Assembly: GCA_900318995.1 (NCBI GenBank)
Contig: ONMR01000009.1
Coordinates: forward strand, 1 to 64,000
Direction: 5' to 3'
Source: an uncultured Prevotellaceae bacterium
Lineage (GTDB): Bacteria > Bacteroidota > Bacteroidia > Bacteroidales > Bacteroidaceae
DNA length: 64,000 nt
Both the position numbers and the translations under genes were made by a program. Under the pieces are notes generated by a model. That model was not told the DNA's origin, ran no database searches, and worked only from the letters and a program-made list of their open reading frames with translations. Positions 48,943 through 57,052 of this stretch are shown here, one piece after another (within the stretch, counting starts at the first letter, position 1; each line of letters begins with the position of its first letter).

Positions 48943-49950
48943 ATGAAACGTTTTGTCCTTTTTCTGTTTGCCTGCACATCTATTCTGTTATCCGTAAGTT
49001 CCCAGCAGAATATGACTGTCATCTTCTGCAATGCCGAAAATCTGTTTGATACAGATGATGATCCGCTTAAGGAAGATGATGACTATACTCCCGGCGGAGA
49101 CTATCATTGGACCCGCTCACGCTACTGGGATAAGCTGGATGCCTTATCAAAGGTTATAGTATCGGCCGATGAGGAGCAGGCTCCCGCATTGGTGGGGCTG
49201 TCGGAGATTGAGAATGAGACAGTACTAACCGACCTGACGGGCAGATCGGCCCTGAAGGAGGCGGGATACCGTTTTGTAATGACAGATTCGCCCGACCGGC
49301 GCGGCATTGACGTAGGCTTGCTGTATCGGCGCAGTTACTTCAATCTGTTGAGTTGTGAGTCCCTGAGAGTGAACCTGAGGCCTTACGGAGGAGGCGCTAC
49401 CCGTGATGTCCTTCACGTTACAGGGGTATTGGAAAACCTTGATACCCTGGATGTATACGTGTGTCACTGGCCCAGCAGATACGGTGGTACAGATGAGACC
49501 GAGAACTTGAGACTGGCTGCAGCAGGAACGGTTCGGGAGTCTGTAGACAGCATATTCAGGGTAAGACGCAAGCCGTACGTAATCATAATGGGCGACCTCA
49601 ATGACGGGCCTGACGATCCGGCCGTACGTCAGGGACTTAGGGCGCACAGGTATGAAAACGGTTCCGCTCTTGACGACCGCAATCTTGTCACGGTCATGGA
49701 TCCCATCCCCTACGGCAGTTATAAGTATCAGGGAGTCTGGGATAAGTATGACCAGTTTGTGGTATCAGCATCACTGCTGAACGGCCTGGGGTGCACAGAG
49801 ATGACAGATGCGGACATCATCAGCCATGGCTTCCTGTTGTCCGATGACGATGCGTATGGGGGCGTGAAGCCTTTCCGTACCTATAACGGCAGGCGTTACC
49901 AGGGTGGCTATTCGGACCATCTGCCGATAAGGATGAGGGTAAGTTTCTGA
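48943..49950 (+). CDS. Secreted endonuclease/exonuclease/phosphatase-family protein
   Basis: About 335 residues from ATG 48943 with signal peptide (MKRFVLFLFACTSILLSVSS-Q). The fold signatures are MTVIFCNAENLFD (Asn, metal site), APALVGLSEIEN (Glu), DRRGIDVGLLYRR, VYVCHWPSR (His), VIIMGDLNDGPDD (Asp/Asn) and GYSDHLPIRMRV (catalytic Asp-His). All residues for Mg-dependent phosphodiesterase chemistry are present. As an exported protein it may degrade extracellular DNA or other phosphodiesters. An earlier in-frame ATG at 48931 gives a poorer signal peptide. Confidence 0.85.
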   Translation: MKRFVLFLFACTSILLSVSSQQNMTVIFCNAENLFDTDDDPLKEDDDYTPGGDYHWTRSRYWDKLDALSKVIVSADEEQAPALVGLSEIENETVLTDLTGRSALKEAGYRFVMTDSPDRRGIDVGLLYRRSYFNLLSCESLRVNLRPYGGGATRDVLHVTGVLENLDTLDVYVCHWPSRYGGTDETENLRLAAAGTVRESVDSIFRVRRKPYVIIMGDLNDGPDDPAVRQGLRAHRYENGSALDDRNLVTVMDPIPYGSYKYQGVWDKYDQFVVSASLLNGLGCTEMTDADIISHGFLLSDDDAYGGVKPFRTYNGRRYQGGYSDHLPIRMRVSF

Positions 49951-50009
49951 GTGATTCATTTATTCCGGGTTTAACATGAGCTCGGGGACCACTATATTAA
50001 AATAAACAC

Positions 50010-50017
50010 TAAATTTG
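50010..50017 (+). promoter_or_regulatory. -7 box of the second CE15-like gene
   Basis: TAAATTTG, 52 bp before the ATG at 50070. Confidence 0.45.
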
Positions 50018-50069
50018 ACGGTATTTTTTTAAACCGGATATTATTAACCTAAACAATAACTTATCATTT

Positions 50070-51329
50070 ATGAAGAGAATCAAGTCATTGATGATTGCTG
50101 CCGCAATAATGGCAACAGTTCCCGCAATGGCACAGAAGTCAATACCTCTGGTTTATGACCAGGAGTTTACCGGTGCCAAGTATCCAGCCCCTGCATTCCC
50201 TGCAGTTGATGATGCAAAGTCTCTGGAGACTCTGCCTAATCCGTTTGAGTTCTCAAACAGCAAGAAACAGGTCAAGAAATTCAAGGACTGGGAGAAACGT
50301 CGTGCCGAGATTGTGCGCGAGCTCCAGCACTATGAGATTGGTGAGAAGCCTATGATAGGCAAGGAGAATATAGAGGCTGCTCTTGAGGGCAACAAGCTGG
50401 TCGTCAAGGTTACCCGCAACGGTGAGACTCTTGAGATATCTGCTACCATCAATTATCCCGAGGGAGACGGTCCGTTTCCTCTCATGATAGGTGCATCCAA
50501 TAACAGCCTGCCCCGTCAGTTCTTCAGCAGCCGTAATATCGCTACTATGAACTTCAGCGAGCGTCAGGTAAACAGCTACTCTCAGATGGGAGGTTTTGGC
50601 GGAGGCGAGCGTAAGGATGGCCGCGGTACATACAATTTTGACCGTCTCTATCCCGAGCTTGTTGACAACGGCGCATATGCAGAGTGGACATGGGGTGTAA
50701 GCCGCCTCATTGACGGACTGGAGATTGTTGGTGCTGCCAGCAAGATCGATATGAAGCACATAGGTATCACCGGTTGCTCTTACGCCGGTAAGATGGCTCT
50801 CTGGTCCGGTGCGCTGGATGAGCGTATTGCCCTGACCATCGCTCAGGAACCCGGTGGCGGCGGTGCTGCAGCATGGCGCGTATCACAGACTCTGGGCAAT
50901 GTGGAGAATCTTGGCAATACCGATAACCACTGGTTCAAGATCTCCATGTGGGACTGGAAGGATGCCAATGTTTCAAAGCTTCCGTATGACCATCACGAAC
51001 TTTGCGCTCTGGTTTGCCCGCGTGCCCTGCTGGTACTTGGCAACACGGATTATGAGTGGCTTGCCGATGAGGCCGGTTACGTATCATGCGTAGCTGCACG
51101 TGAGGTTTGGAAGAAGTTCGGTATCGAAGACCGCATGGGATTCTCAATCCAGGGCAAGCACGGTCACTGCCAGCTGCCGCAGAGCCAGTACCCCGAGGTT
51201 GAGGCTTTCATCGACAAGTTCCTGCTGGGCAAGGAGGATGCCAACACCATCATCATGCATGTTGACGAGACCCTGAAAGACAAGGAGGTCCAGAAGTGGA
51301 TTCCCTGGGCACAAACCGGTTTCAAATAA
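50070..51329 (+). CDS. Divergent CE15-like glucuronoyl esterase
   Basis: A 419-residue exported alpha/beta hydrolase (signal peptide 1-21). Catalytic Ser is S237 in GITGCSYAGKMALW (CE15 signature GCSxxGK), with Glu in IAQEPGGGGAAAWR (about 260) and His in IQGKHGHCQLPQSQ (about 364-366). It differs from the esterase at 26454 in lacking the long N-terminal extension and in the RYGK versus YAGK nucleophile loop, so the substrates may differ. It is probably expressed well (biased codons). A terminator follows. Confidence 0.8.
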   Translation: MKRIKSLMIAAAIMATVPAMAQKSIPLVYDQEFTGAKYPAPAFPAVDDAKSLETLPNPFEFSNSKKQVKKFKDWEKRRAEIVRELQHYEIGEKPMIGKENIEAALEGNKLVVKVTRNGETLEISATINYPEGDGPFPLMIGASNNSLPRQFFSSRNIATMNFSERQVNSYSQMGGFGGGERKDGRGTYNFDRLYPELVDNGAYAEWTWGVSRLIDGLEIVGAASKIDMKHIGITGCSYAGKMALWSGALDERIALTIAQEPGGGGAAAWRVSQTLGNVENLGNTDNHWFKISMWDWKDANVSKLPYDHHELCALVCPRALLVLGNTDYEWLADEAGYVSCVAAREVWKKFGIEDRMGFSIQGKHGHCQLPQSQYPEVEAFIDKFLLGKEDANTIIMHVDETLKDKEVQKWIPWAQTGFK

Positions 51330-51352
51330 TCAAATAATAACTATATCAAAGA

Positions 51353-51383
51353 GAGGATGACAGTAAAGCCATCCTCTTTTTTT
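51353..51383 (+). terminator. Terminator after the second CE15-like gene
   Basis: GAGGATG (51353-51359) pairs with CATCCTC (51370-51376), followed by a run of T. Confidence 0.85.
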
Positions 51384-51384
51384 A

Positions 51385-51392
51385 TACCTTTG
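51385..51392 (+). promoter_or_regulatory. -7 box of BASS transporter 2
   Basis: TACCTTTG, 22 bp before the ATG at 51415, starting directly after the preceding terminator. Confidence 0.5.
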
Positions 51393-51414
51393 CGCCCCGA
51401 AAATAAGACTTAAC

Positions 51415-52260
51415 ATGAATACGATCTGGATTGTTCTGCCTATACTTACGCTTCTGATGTTTGACTTGGGTCTTACACTTAAGTTTGAGGATTTTGGTAA
51501 GGTGTTTAAGAGTCCCTGGCCGATAGCTGTGGCGCTGTTCGGACAGCTTATCCTGCTCCCGCTCATCGCGCTTGGTCTGGCGTGGGCGTTCCACCTCACT
51601 CCGGTGTTCTTTATCGGACTTATCCTGATTGCGTGCTGCCCTGGCGGAAGTTCATCGAACGTATTCTCAAAACTGGCTAACGGCGATGTGGCACTCTCCG
51701 TTACGCTGACTGCACTGAGCAGTATCATAACCCTGTTTACCATTCCGGTCATCATGAGCTGGGCTACGCAGATGATAGGAGAGAGCGTCGGCATTACGCT
51801 GCCGGTGGGCAACCTGATCAAGCAGAACCTGCTGCTTATGCTGCTGCCTGTACTGCTGGGCATCGGCATCCATTACTTATGGCCCAATGCGTCGGCCAAG
51901 ATAGACAAGGTGCTCTCCAAGCTGGCTTTCCCGCTGCTGATGGTACTCATCACGGTGTTCTATATCCAGAATCACCGGACCATCCTGGATAATCTGGGAA
52001 TCATAACCGTGTGTGTGACTGTACTGATTCTGGTGGCAATTTTCTGCTCATCGATGCTGTCACGCCTGGTCAGGAACAATGCTCAGCAACGTCGCACCGT
52101 GGTGATTGAGGTGGGTATGCAGAATGCCGCCCAGGCCATTGCCATCGCCACCAGCCCGTTCATCTTTGGCAGCGCCGAGATGGCCATCCCCGCCATCCTC
52201 TACTCGCTGATGATGAACATAGTCCTGCTTATCTACGTCTTTGCAATCCGCAAAAAATGA
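51415..52260 (+). CDS. BASS-superfamily transporter 2
   Basis: A 281-residue carrier with about nine membrane segments. LILIACCPGGSSSNVFSKLANGDVALSVTLTALSSIITLFTIPVI is the first crossover motif of bile acid:sodium symporter family members, and VVIEVGMQNAAQAIAIATSPFIFGSAEMAIPAILYSLMMNIVLLI is the second. Both keep the residues expected for sodium sites (E and Q of EVGMQN). The substrate is unknown. The protein ends RKK and its TGA stop is in palindrome copy 6. Confidence 0.88.
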   Translation: MNTIWIVLPILTLLMFDLGLTLKFEDFGKVFKSPWPIAVALFGQLILLPLIALGLAWAFHLTPVFFIGLILIACCPGGSSSNVFSKLANGDVALSVTLTALSSIITLFTIPVIMSWATQMIGESVGITLPVGNLIKQNLLLMLLPVLLGIGIHYLWPNASAKIDKVLSKLAFPLLMVLITVFYIQNHRTILDNLGIITVCVTVLILVAIFCSSMLSRLVRNNAQQRRTVVIEVGMQNAAQAIAIATSPFIFGSAEMAIPAILYSLMMNIVLLIYVFAIRKK

Positions 52261-52294
52261 TACAAAAGGGGTCTGTCCCCTTTTGTACTATTTT
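52254..52294 (+). repeat. Intergenic palindrome, copy 6
   Basis: AAAATGATACAAAAGGGGTC then TGTCCCCTTTTGTACTATTTT. TGA 52258-52260 is the transporter stop codon. Confidence 0.9.
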
Positions 52295-52309
52295 GTCAAA
52301 GAGTACCAC

Positions 52310-52400
52310 GCAGGTCCAAGCGTATTGGGGCGAAGCGAGTATGCGAGCGAGATGGCCCGGAGGGCCACCGTTTGCGGAGCAAACTAAAAAGAGGTCGTGT
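52310..52400. other. Intergenic segment with two GGA-loop mini-hairpins
   Basis: No gene. GGCCC-GGA-GGGCC and GTTTGC-GGA-GCAAAC are adjacent perfect hairpins with the same three-base loop, preceded by GCGAAGCGAGTATGCGAGCGAG. Structured-RNA or repeat-element origin is possible. Confidence 0.35.
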
Positions 52401-52401
52401 C

Positions 52402-52454
52402 AGGCGCTATAAAAAACAAGAGGTCATCGAGACCTCTTGTTTTTTGTAGCGCCT
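52402..52454 (-). terminator. Terminator of the tRNA genes, whose stem includes the tRNA-Glu 3' end
   Basis: Arms 52402-52425 and 52431-52454 pair over 23 of 24 positions around loop ATCGA. The central part (AAAACAAGAGGTC/GACCTCTTGTTTT) is a normal terminator for the minus-strand tRNAs. The outer part pairs with AGGCGCTA, the last eight bases of tRNA-Glu. Confidence 0.75.
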
Positions 52455-52518
52455 ACGGGAATCGAACCCGTATGCCAAGATTGAGAATCTTGTATCCTAA
52501 CCGTTAGATGAAAGCGCC
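52447..52518 (-). tRNA. tRNA-Glu (anticodon CTC)
   Basis: A 72-base cloverleaf on the minus strand. The acceptor strands are GGCGCTT and AGGCGCT, the anticodon arm is CAAGA-TTCTCAA-TCTTG, the T arm is ACGGG-TTCGATT-CCCGT and the discriminator is A. The loop reads CTC. CCA is not encoded. Confidence 0.93.
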
Positions 52519-52549
52519 ATGCGGTTATGTTATGTCTGCTTCAAGGAGG

Positions 52550-52636
52550 CGGAAGCTGGGGGATTCGAACCCCCGGTACGGTTACCCGTACGGCAGTTTA
52601 GCAAACTGCTGGTTTCAGCCACTCACCCAAACTTCC
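52550..52636 (-). tRNA. tRNA-Ser (anticodon GCT)
   Basis: An 87-base class II tRNA on the minus strand. The acceptor strands are GGAAGTT and AGCTTCC, the anticodon arm is GCAGT-TTGCTAA-ACTGC, the long variable arm is built on CGTACGGGTAACCGTACC, and the T arm is GGGGG-TTCGAAT-CCCCC. Discriminator G. CCA is not fully encoded. It is upstream of tRNA-Glu and probably co-transcribed. Confidence 0.93.
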
Positions 52637-52767
52637 CTGGGAACCGTAGTTCGGAATCCTTAAGCGGGCACAAAGGTAATGCGCAGTTTTGAGTCCTGCA
52701 AGTTTTGCGCCGATTATTTTTGAAAAAACAACAACTGTTCAGTTTTTACGTTATCTTTACGATTAAT

Positions 52768-54138
52768 ATGAAAGAGACAAATATGGAACAACTCCCTCGC
52801 GGATGCAGAATTATAGATTTTCCGGAATCGGTCGATGACCGGGGTGCTCTGTCATTCGCCGAAGGAGCCCATCATATACCCTTCCAGATTGAGCGCGTAT
52901 TCTGGATTTACGGTGTACCCGAAGGCAAGACACGCGGCGGTCATTCGCACAGTGAATCGGCCGAGGTGGTGGTGCCTGTGAGCGGAGGTTTCAACATGAT
53001 GGTGGATGACGGCGCCAACCGTATCACAGTGCGTATGGATTCTCCCAGGAAGGGCATACTGATACCGCCCGGCGTATGGTGCGATTTGCGTGATTTTGAG
53101 CTGGGTACGGTCTGTGTGGTGTTTGCATCGCATCCGTACAACGCATCGGGCTACATTAATGACTACAGCGAGTATCTGAACGAACAGCTCTCCGTAGTAA
53201 GATACGATGCATCGCATAAGGATGAGTGGAATGCTTTTGTCAAGTCTTCCAAGAACGGAACGTTCCTCTTTGACCGCGGCTATATGGATTATCACAGCGA
53301 CCGTTTTACGGACTGCTCGCTTATGTTCTACAAGCACGGCAAACTGCTTGCCATGCTGCCTGCCAACTGGCGTAAGGATGAGGGTACGGTGCAGTCGCAC
53401 GGCGGACTTACTTACGGCGGCCTGATTGTTCCCAAGGAGATGATTGCGGTCGATGCGCTTGAGGTGTTCAGCTGCGCGATAGACTGGATGAAACGTCAGC
53501 TGGGCGCACACAGATGGTTGTACAAGCCTATTCCTTATATATACAGCACGCTCCCGGCCGAGGAGGATCTCTATGCCCTGTTCCGCAGCGGCGGCACCCT
53601 TAAAGAGAGGGGAGTGTCATCGGTTATAGATCTGGCCAGAAAACTTCCCATGCGCCAGTCCCGGAAATCGGGAATAATAAAGGCTCAGAAGGCAGGCCTT
53701 ATTGTTGATGCCGGAAATATGGAAACTGATCTGGAGGCGTTCTGGGATATCCTGGCGGGAATTCTGATGTCCAAGCACAAGAAGAAACCCGTACACACCG
53801 TAGCCGAACTGCGCTTGCTTCAGAGCCGATTCCCGGATCGCATCAGACTGCACGTTGTCCGCAACGGACAGGAGGTGGTGGCCGGTGCACTCATTTATGA
53901 TATGGGACATGTGGTGCATACGCAGTACCTGGCGTCATCGGAATTCGGTAAGAACAACGGCGCCTTGGATATGCTTCTGCACAATCTTATTACCGATGTC
54001 TATGCCGACCGGACCTATTTTGATTTCGGTGTATCTACCGAAAACGGGGGCGGTTACCTGAACGAGGGGCTCATCTTCCAGAAGGAGGGTTTCGGTGCCC
54101 GTTCCGTAGTCTACGATACTTACGAGATGCTGTTTTGA
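52768..54138 (+). CDS. FdtA-like sugar ketoisomerase cupin fused to FemAB/GNAT-type acyltransferase
   Basis: About 456 residues. Residues about 10-135 (CRIIDFPESVDDRGALSFAE; IERVFWIYGVPEGKTRGGHSHSESAEVVVPVSGGF; ILIPPGVWCDLRDFELGTVCVVFAS) are the WxcM/FdtA cupin that isomerises dTDP-4-keto-6-deoxyglucose to the 3-keto form for amino-deoxysugars, with the conserved His pair in GGHSHSE. From about 150 the rest (FLFDRGYMDYHSDRFTDCSLMFYKHGKLLAMLPANW; RKSGIIKAQKAGLIVD; VVAGALIYDMGHVVHTQYLASSE; NGALDMLLHNLITDVYADRTYFDFGVS) is a FemAB-like GNAT acyltransferase. ATG 52768 or 52783 is the likely start; the first is used here. It probably acts on surface-glycan precursors. The stop is in palindrome copy 7. 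Confidence 0.82.
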   Translation: MKETNMEQLPRGCRIIDFPESVDDRGALSFAEGAHHIPFQIERVFWIYGVPEGKTRGGHSHSESAEVVVPVSGGFNMMVDDGANRITVRMDSPRKGILIPPGVWCDLRDFELGTVCVVFASHPYNASGYINDYSEYLNEQLSVVRYDASHKDEWNAFVKSSKNGTFLFDRGYMDYHSDRFTDCSLMFYKHGKLLAMLPANWRKDEGTVQSHGGLTYGGLIVPKEMIAVDALEVFSCAIDWMKRQLGAHRWLYKPIPYIYSTLPAEEDLYALFRSGGTLKERGVSSVIDLARKLPMRQSRKSGIIKAQKAGLIVDAGNMETDLEAFWDILAGILMSKHKKKPVHTVAELRLLQSRFPDRIRLHVVRNGQEVVAGALIYDMGHVVHTQYLASSEFGKNNGALDMLLHNLITDVYADRTYFDFGVSTENGGGYLNEGLIFQKEGFGARSVVYDTYEMLF

Positions 54139-54169
54139 TACAATTGGGTCCTGCCCTTTTTGTACTATT
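54133..54169 (+). repeat. Intergenic palindrome, copy 7, shared by two stop codons
   Basis: TTTTGATACAATTGGGTCCT then GCCCTTTTTGTACTATTC. It is a degenerate copy. TGA 54136-54138 stops the fusion gene; TAG on the minus strand at 54165-54167 stops rlmH. Confidence 0.8.
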
Positions 54170-54638
54170 CGTGATGATAGGGGAGGTTGTTGAGGATACT
54201 GAAAGCGCGGTAGAGCTGCTCAACGAATATAAGGCGTACCATCTGGTGCGAGAATGTCATTTTAGACAATGAAAGCCTTCCCGGTACGCGGTCATAGACA
54301 TCCTGGGAAAAGCCGTAAGGACCTCCGATTATGAACACAAGCCGTTTGGAAGATTGTGAAAGCCTTTTCTCAAGCCAGCGTGCCATATCCGGAGATGTCA
54401 TCTCACGGCCTTTGTCATCAAGCAGGTAGACGTCATCGGATGTCTGGATCAACTTGAGTATCTGCTCTCCCTCACGTACTTTCTGTACCTGCGGCTCCAT
54501 ACTGCGGGTATTCCGGATATCCGGTATGACCTGTATTTCAAACTGGCAGAAATGGGTGAGACGGTCTGCATATTGGCTGATACCGTCCGCAAGCCATTGT
54601 CTGTCTGTCTTTCCTACGACTATGAGGAGTACTCTCAT
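54165..54638 (-). CDS. rlmH: 23S rRNA pseudouridine-1915 N3-methyltransferase
   Basis: A 157-residue SPOUT methyltransferase (MRVLLIVVGKT start at 54636-54638). The cofactor knot FIIGGPYGFSQDVYDR and the C-terminal LSLSKMTFSHQMVRLIFVEQLYRAFSILNNLPYHHE are near-invariant in RlmH. It methylates pseudouridine 1915 in helix 69. A longer frame up to 54677 has no matching N-terminus. Its TAG stop is in palindrome copy 7. Confidence 0.95.
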   Translation of the reverse strand: MRVLLIVVGKTDRQWLADGISQYADRLTHFCQFEIQVIPDIRNTRSMEPQVQKVREGEQILKLIQTSDDVYLLDDKGREMTSPDMARWLEKRLSQSSKRLVFIIGGPYGFSQDVYDRVPGRLSLSKMTFSHQMVRLIFVEQLYRAFSILNNLPYHHE

Positions 54639-54687
54639 TGCGGTTGATGAATATTTGATACACAAAAGTACAATCAATCCATGTGAT

Positions 54688-54719
54688 TTTGGTTGTTTGG
54701 CCGATAATTGTTAAGTTTG
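54688..54719 (+). promoter_or_regulatory. Promoter of BASS transporter 3
   Basis: TTTG at 54688-54691, 20-bp spacer, TAAGTTTG at 54712-54719. It lies 36 bp before the ATG. Confidence 0.65.
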
Positions 54720-54755
54720 CATGAGTTTTTGCTCAGAATCAGACTTTAACAGGTA

Positions 54756-55736
54756 ATGTACGAGAGTCTTCAACAATTGGATACACTTTCCATAAACTTC
54801 AACAGGACAGGAAACTGGCTGCTGATGGTTTTTATGGCTATCGTCATGTACGGCGTAGCGTTGGGACTCAGGCCTCAGTTCTTCCGCGGCGTTTTCAACC
54901 GCCCCCGAGCCATGTTTATAGGACTTGTGTGCCAATGGCTGGTGCTCCCGCTGATAACGTTCCTGCTATGCGTCCTGTTTCACGGTTTTGTTCCTCCGAT
55001 GGTGGCGATGGGCCTTATCCTGGTTGCTTCATGTCCCGGAGGTGCTGTATCCAATTTCATGACATCATACGCCAGGGGTAATGCCGAACTGTCTGTGCTG
55101 ATGAGCACCTTTACCACGCTTGGTGCACCAATATTCACTCCCATAAACTATGCCATCTGGGGTGGGCTATATACCAAGTACATGGATGCTTCGGCCGGCG
55201 ATGTGTTGCGTACCCTGCAGGTTCCGCCGCTTCAGATAGCCCAGACGGTCATTTTTATTATCGGCATTCCGGTGGTGCTGGGACTGCTTACGGTGAAGTT
55301 CGCCCCGAACGCATCGGCCCGCCTTAAGGTTATAATGCGCTACCTGTCGATAGCGGTATTCCTGTGTGTGGCCATAATGATGATGTCTCAGAACTTTATC
55401 CTGTTCAAGGAGTATATAGCGTATATCTTCATCATAGTATTTGTCCACAATCTGATAGGTTTCAGTATAGGCTATACGGCAGCCACAATTGGAAAGACAC
55501 CCGTGAAGGACCGTCGTGCAGTGACACTTGAGACCGGTATACAGAATTCCGGATTAGGGCTTCTGCTGCTGTTCAACACCGGAATCTTTCCGCCGGAGAT
55601 AGCAAAGGGCGGAATGGTGTTCGTAACGGCGTGGTGGGGTGTTTGGCATATCCTGTCGGGCCTTCTGCTGAGTACGGTATTCCGTTTTTCGGCATTTGAT
55701 ACGACGGGGCTTTCAAAATTCTTGCGTAAAAAATGA
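54756..55736 (+). CDS. BASS-superfamily transporter 3
   Basis: A 326-residue membrane carrier of the bile acid:sodium symporter family. LILVASCPGGAVSNFMTSYARGNAELSVLMSTFTTLGAPIFTPI and VTLETGIQNSGLGLLLLFNTGIFPPEIAKGGMVFVTAWWGVWHIL are the two crossover motifs with the Na-site E/Q (ETGIQN). It overlaps the acyltransferase gene by 4 bp (ATGA), so the two are translationally coupled. That could hint at a lipid-related substrate, but this is only inference. Confidence 0.88.
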   Translation: MYESLQQLDTLSINFNRTGNWLLMVFMAIVMYGVALGLRPQFFRGVFNRPRAMFIGLVCQWLVLPLITFLLCVLFHGFVPPMVAMGLILVASCPGGAVSNFMTSYARGNAELSVLMSTFTTLGAPIFTPINYAIWGGLYTKYMDASAGDVLRTLQVPPLQIAQTVIFIIGIPVVLGLLTVKFAPNASARLKVIMRYLSIAVFLCVAIMMMSQNFILFKEYIAYIFIIVFVHNLIGFSIGYTAATIGKTPVKDRRAVTLETGIQNSGLGLLLLFNTGIFPPEIAKGGMVFVTAWWGVWHILSGLLLSTVFRFSAFDTTGLSKFLRKK

Positions 55737-57052
55737 GACAGCATATTCAGGATAGGGATCCACTATACACTTTTTTAAAGGTTTTTGTTGACTGGTCAGT
55801 AAAAAGTTCATACAGAAAATACCAGATAGAAGGTTTGGAGAATATCCCTGCAGACGGCAGCGTGATCTGGAGTTCCAACCATACCAATGCTCTTATGGAT
55901 CCCATGGTGCTGCTGTCATCGTCAGTCCAGCGTAAAGTGTTCGTAGCCAGGGCTGATATCTTCAAGAAGAAGTGGGCCCGAAAGGCTCTTTCTTTCTTAA
56001 GGGTAATGCCTATCTATCGCATACGTGACGGCATAAGTGCGGTCAAGCACAACGATGAATCTATAGCACAGGCTACCGGAGTGGTGCTTGACGGAGTTCC
56101 TTTTGTAATCTATCCCGAGGCTACGCACAGGCCAAAGCACTCCCTGCTCAAGCTTAGCAAGGGGATTTTTCATATAGCAGAGTCGGTTATCGCCCATTCG
56201 CCCGAAGGCAAACCGGTCTACATACAGCCGATAGGAATAGAATACGGCGATTATTTCAGGTTCCGATCAACGGTGTTGGTACGTTTCGGCAAGCCTATAG
56301 ACGTTACGGCGTTCATGGCCGGGCACCAGGATGATCCCGAGCCTGTCAGGCTGCTTAAACTGCGCGACCTTCTGACTGAGAAACTGGCTGAGCAGATAGT
56401 CTATATTCCTGATGACGATGATTATGACGCCATATGGGAGTATACCAAACTGAAAGCCGACAACCCGGATTATTTCAGGAAGACCATTTCAGAGATTGAA
56501 TCGGCAGAATCCTGCAAGCTTAAGGGACTGCTTCGGATTCAGGCCGTCGACAGGCATGCCGTTGCGGATGCCCTGGCTCTAAGGGAGAATGATCCGGATA
56601 AGGCGCATGAATTGTTCAAGAAAGTGGATGCCCAGCGCCTCTGGAGAATCCAGAACGGGATATCGGTATATTCAATAGCCGATGAGCCAGGCGGTTTCAA
56701 ACTGTTCCTGAAGTGCCTTGTGGCATTGCTGGGACTGCCATATTACCTGTTCAGCGGTGTTGTAGGGTCAATAAAGTGGATACCTGTGCTGTATATACTG
56801 AGAGGCGTAAAGGATGATGCATTCTACAATACGGCAAGATACGGCATACGTCTGGGACTTGCCATTCCGGCGCTCATAGTCTGGACTCTCGTTTATTTTC
56901 TGCTGTTTAACTGGAAGATTGCTGCAGTGCTTCTGCTGTTGTCACTGCCTTCTTTCAAGTTCCTGTACGACTACGGCAATTATTTCCGCCGGTTCATATC
57001 GGACGTCAGGTGGAAACTGAAAAAGAAACGCGTTCCCGAAAAGGTCTTATAG
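55733..57052 (+). CDS. PlsC-like 1-acylglycerol-3-phosphate acyltransferase with extra C-terminal membrane domain
   Basis: A 439-residue protein. The acyltransferase motifs are SSNHTNALMDP (H50 and D56) for catalysis and FVIYPEATHRPKHSLLKLSKGIF for phosphate binding. Residues about 55-215 form the domain. The second half has two or three membrane helices (about 320-345, 376-395, 400-415) and a basic tail, longer than plain PlsC (about 240 residues) and like the DHAPAT/GPAT-like large type seen in Bacteroidetes. It would acylate a lysophospholipid or glycerol phosphate at the inner membrane. Coupled to the transporter upstream. Confidence 0.83.
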   Translation: MRQHIQDRDPLYTFLKVFVDWSVKSSYRKYQIEGLENIPADGSVIWSSNHTNALMDPMVLLSSSVQRKVFVARADIFKKKWARKALSFLRVMPIYRIRDGISAVKHNDESIAQATGVVLDGVPFVIYPEATHRPKHSLLKLSKGIFHIAESVIAHSPEGKPVYIQPIGIEYGDYFRFRSTVLVRFGKPIDVTAFMAGHQDDPEPVRLLKLRDLLTEKLAEQIVYIPDDDDYDAIWEYTKLKADNPDYFRKTISEIESAESCKLKGLLRIQAVDRHAVADALALRENDPDKAHELFKKVDAQRLWRIQNGISVYSIADEPGGFKLFLKCLVALLGLPYYLFSGVVGSIKWIPVLYILRGVKDDAFYNTARYGIRLGLAIPALIVWTLVYFLLFNWKIAAVLLLLSLPSFKFLYDYGNYFRRFISDVRWKLKKKRVPEKVL

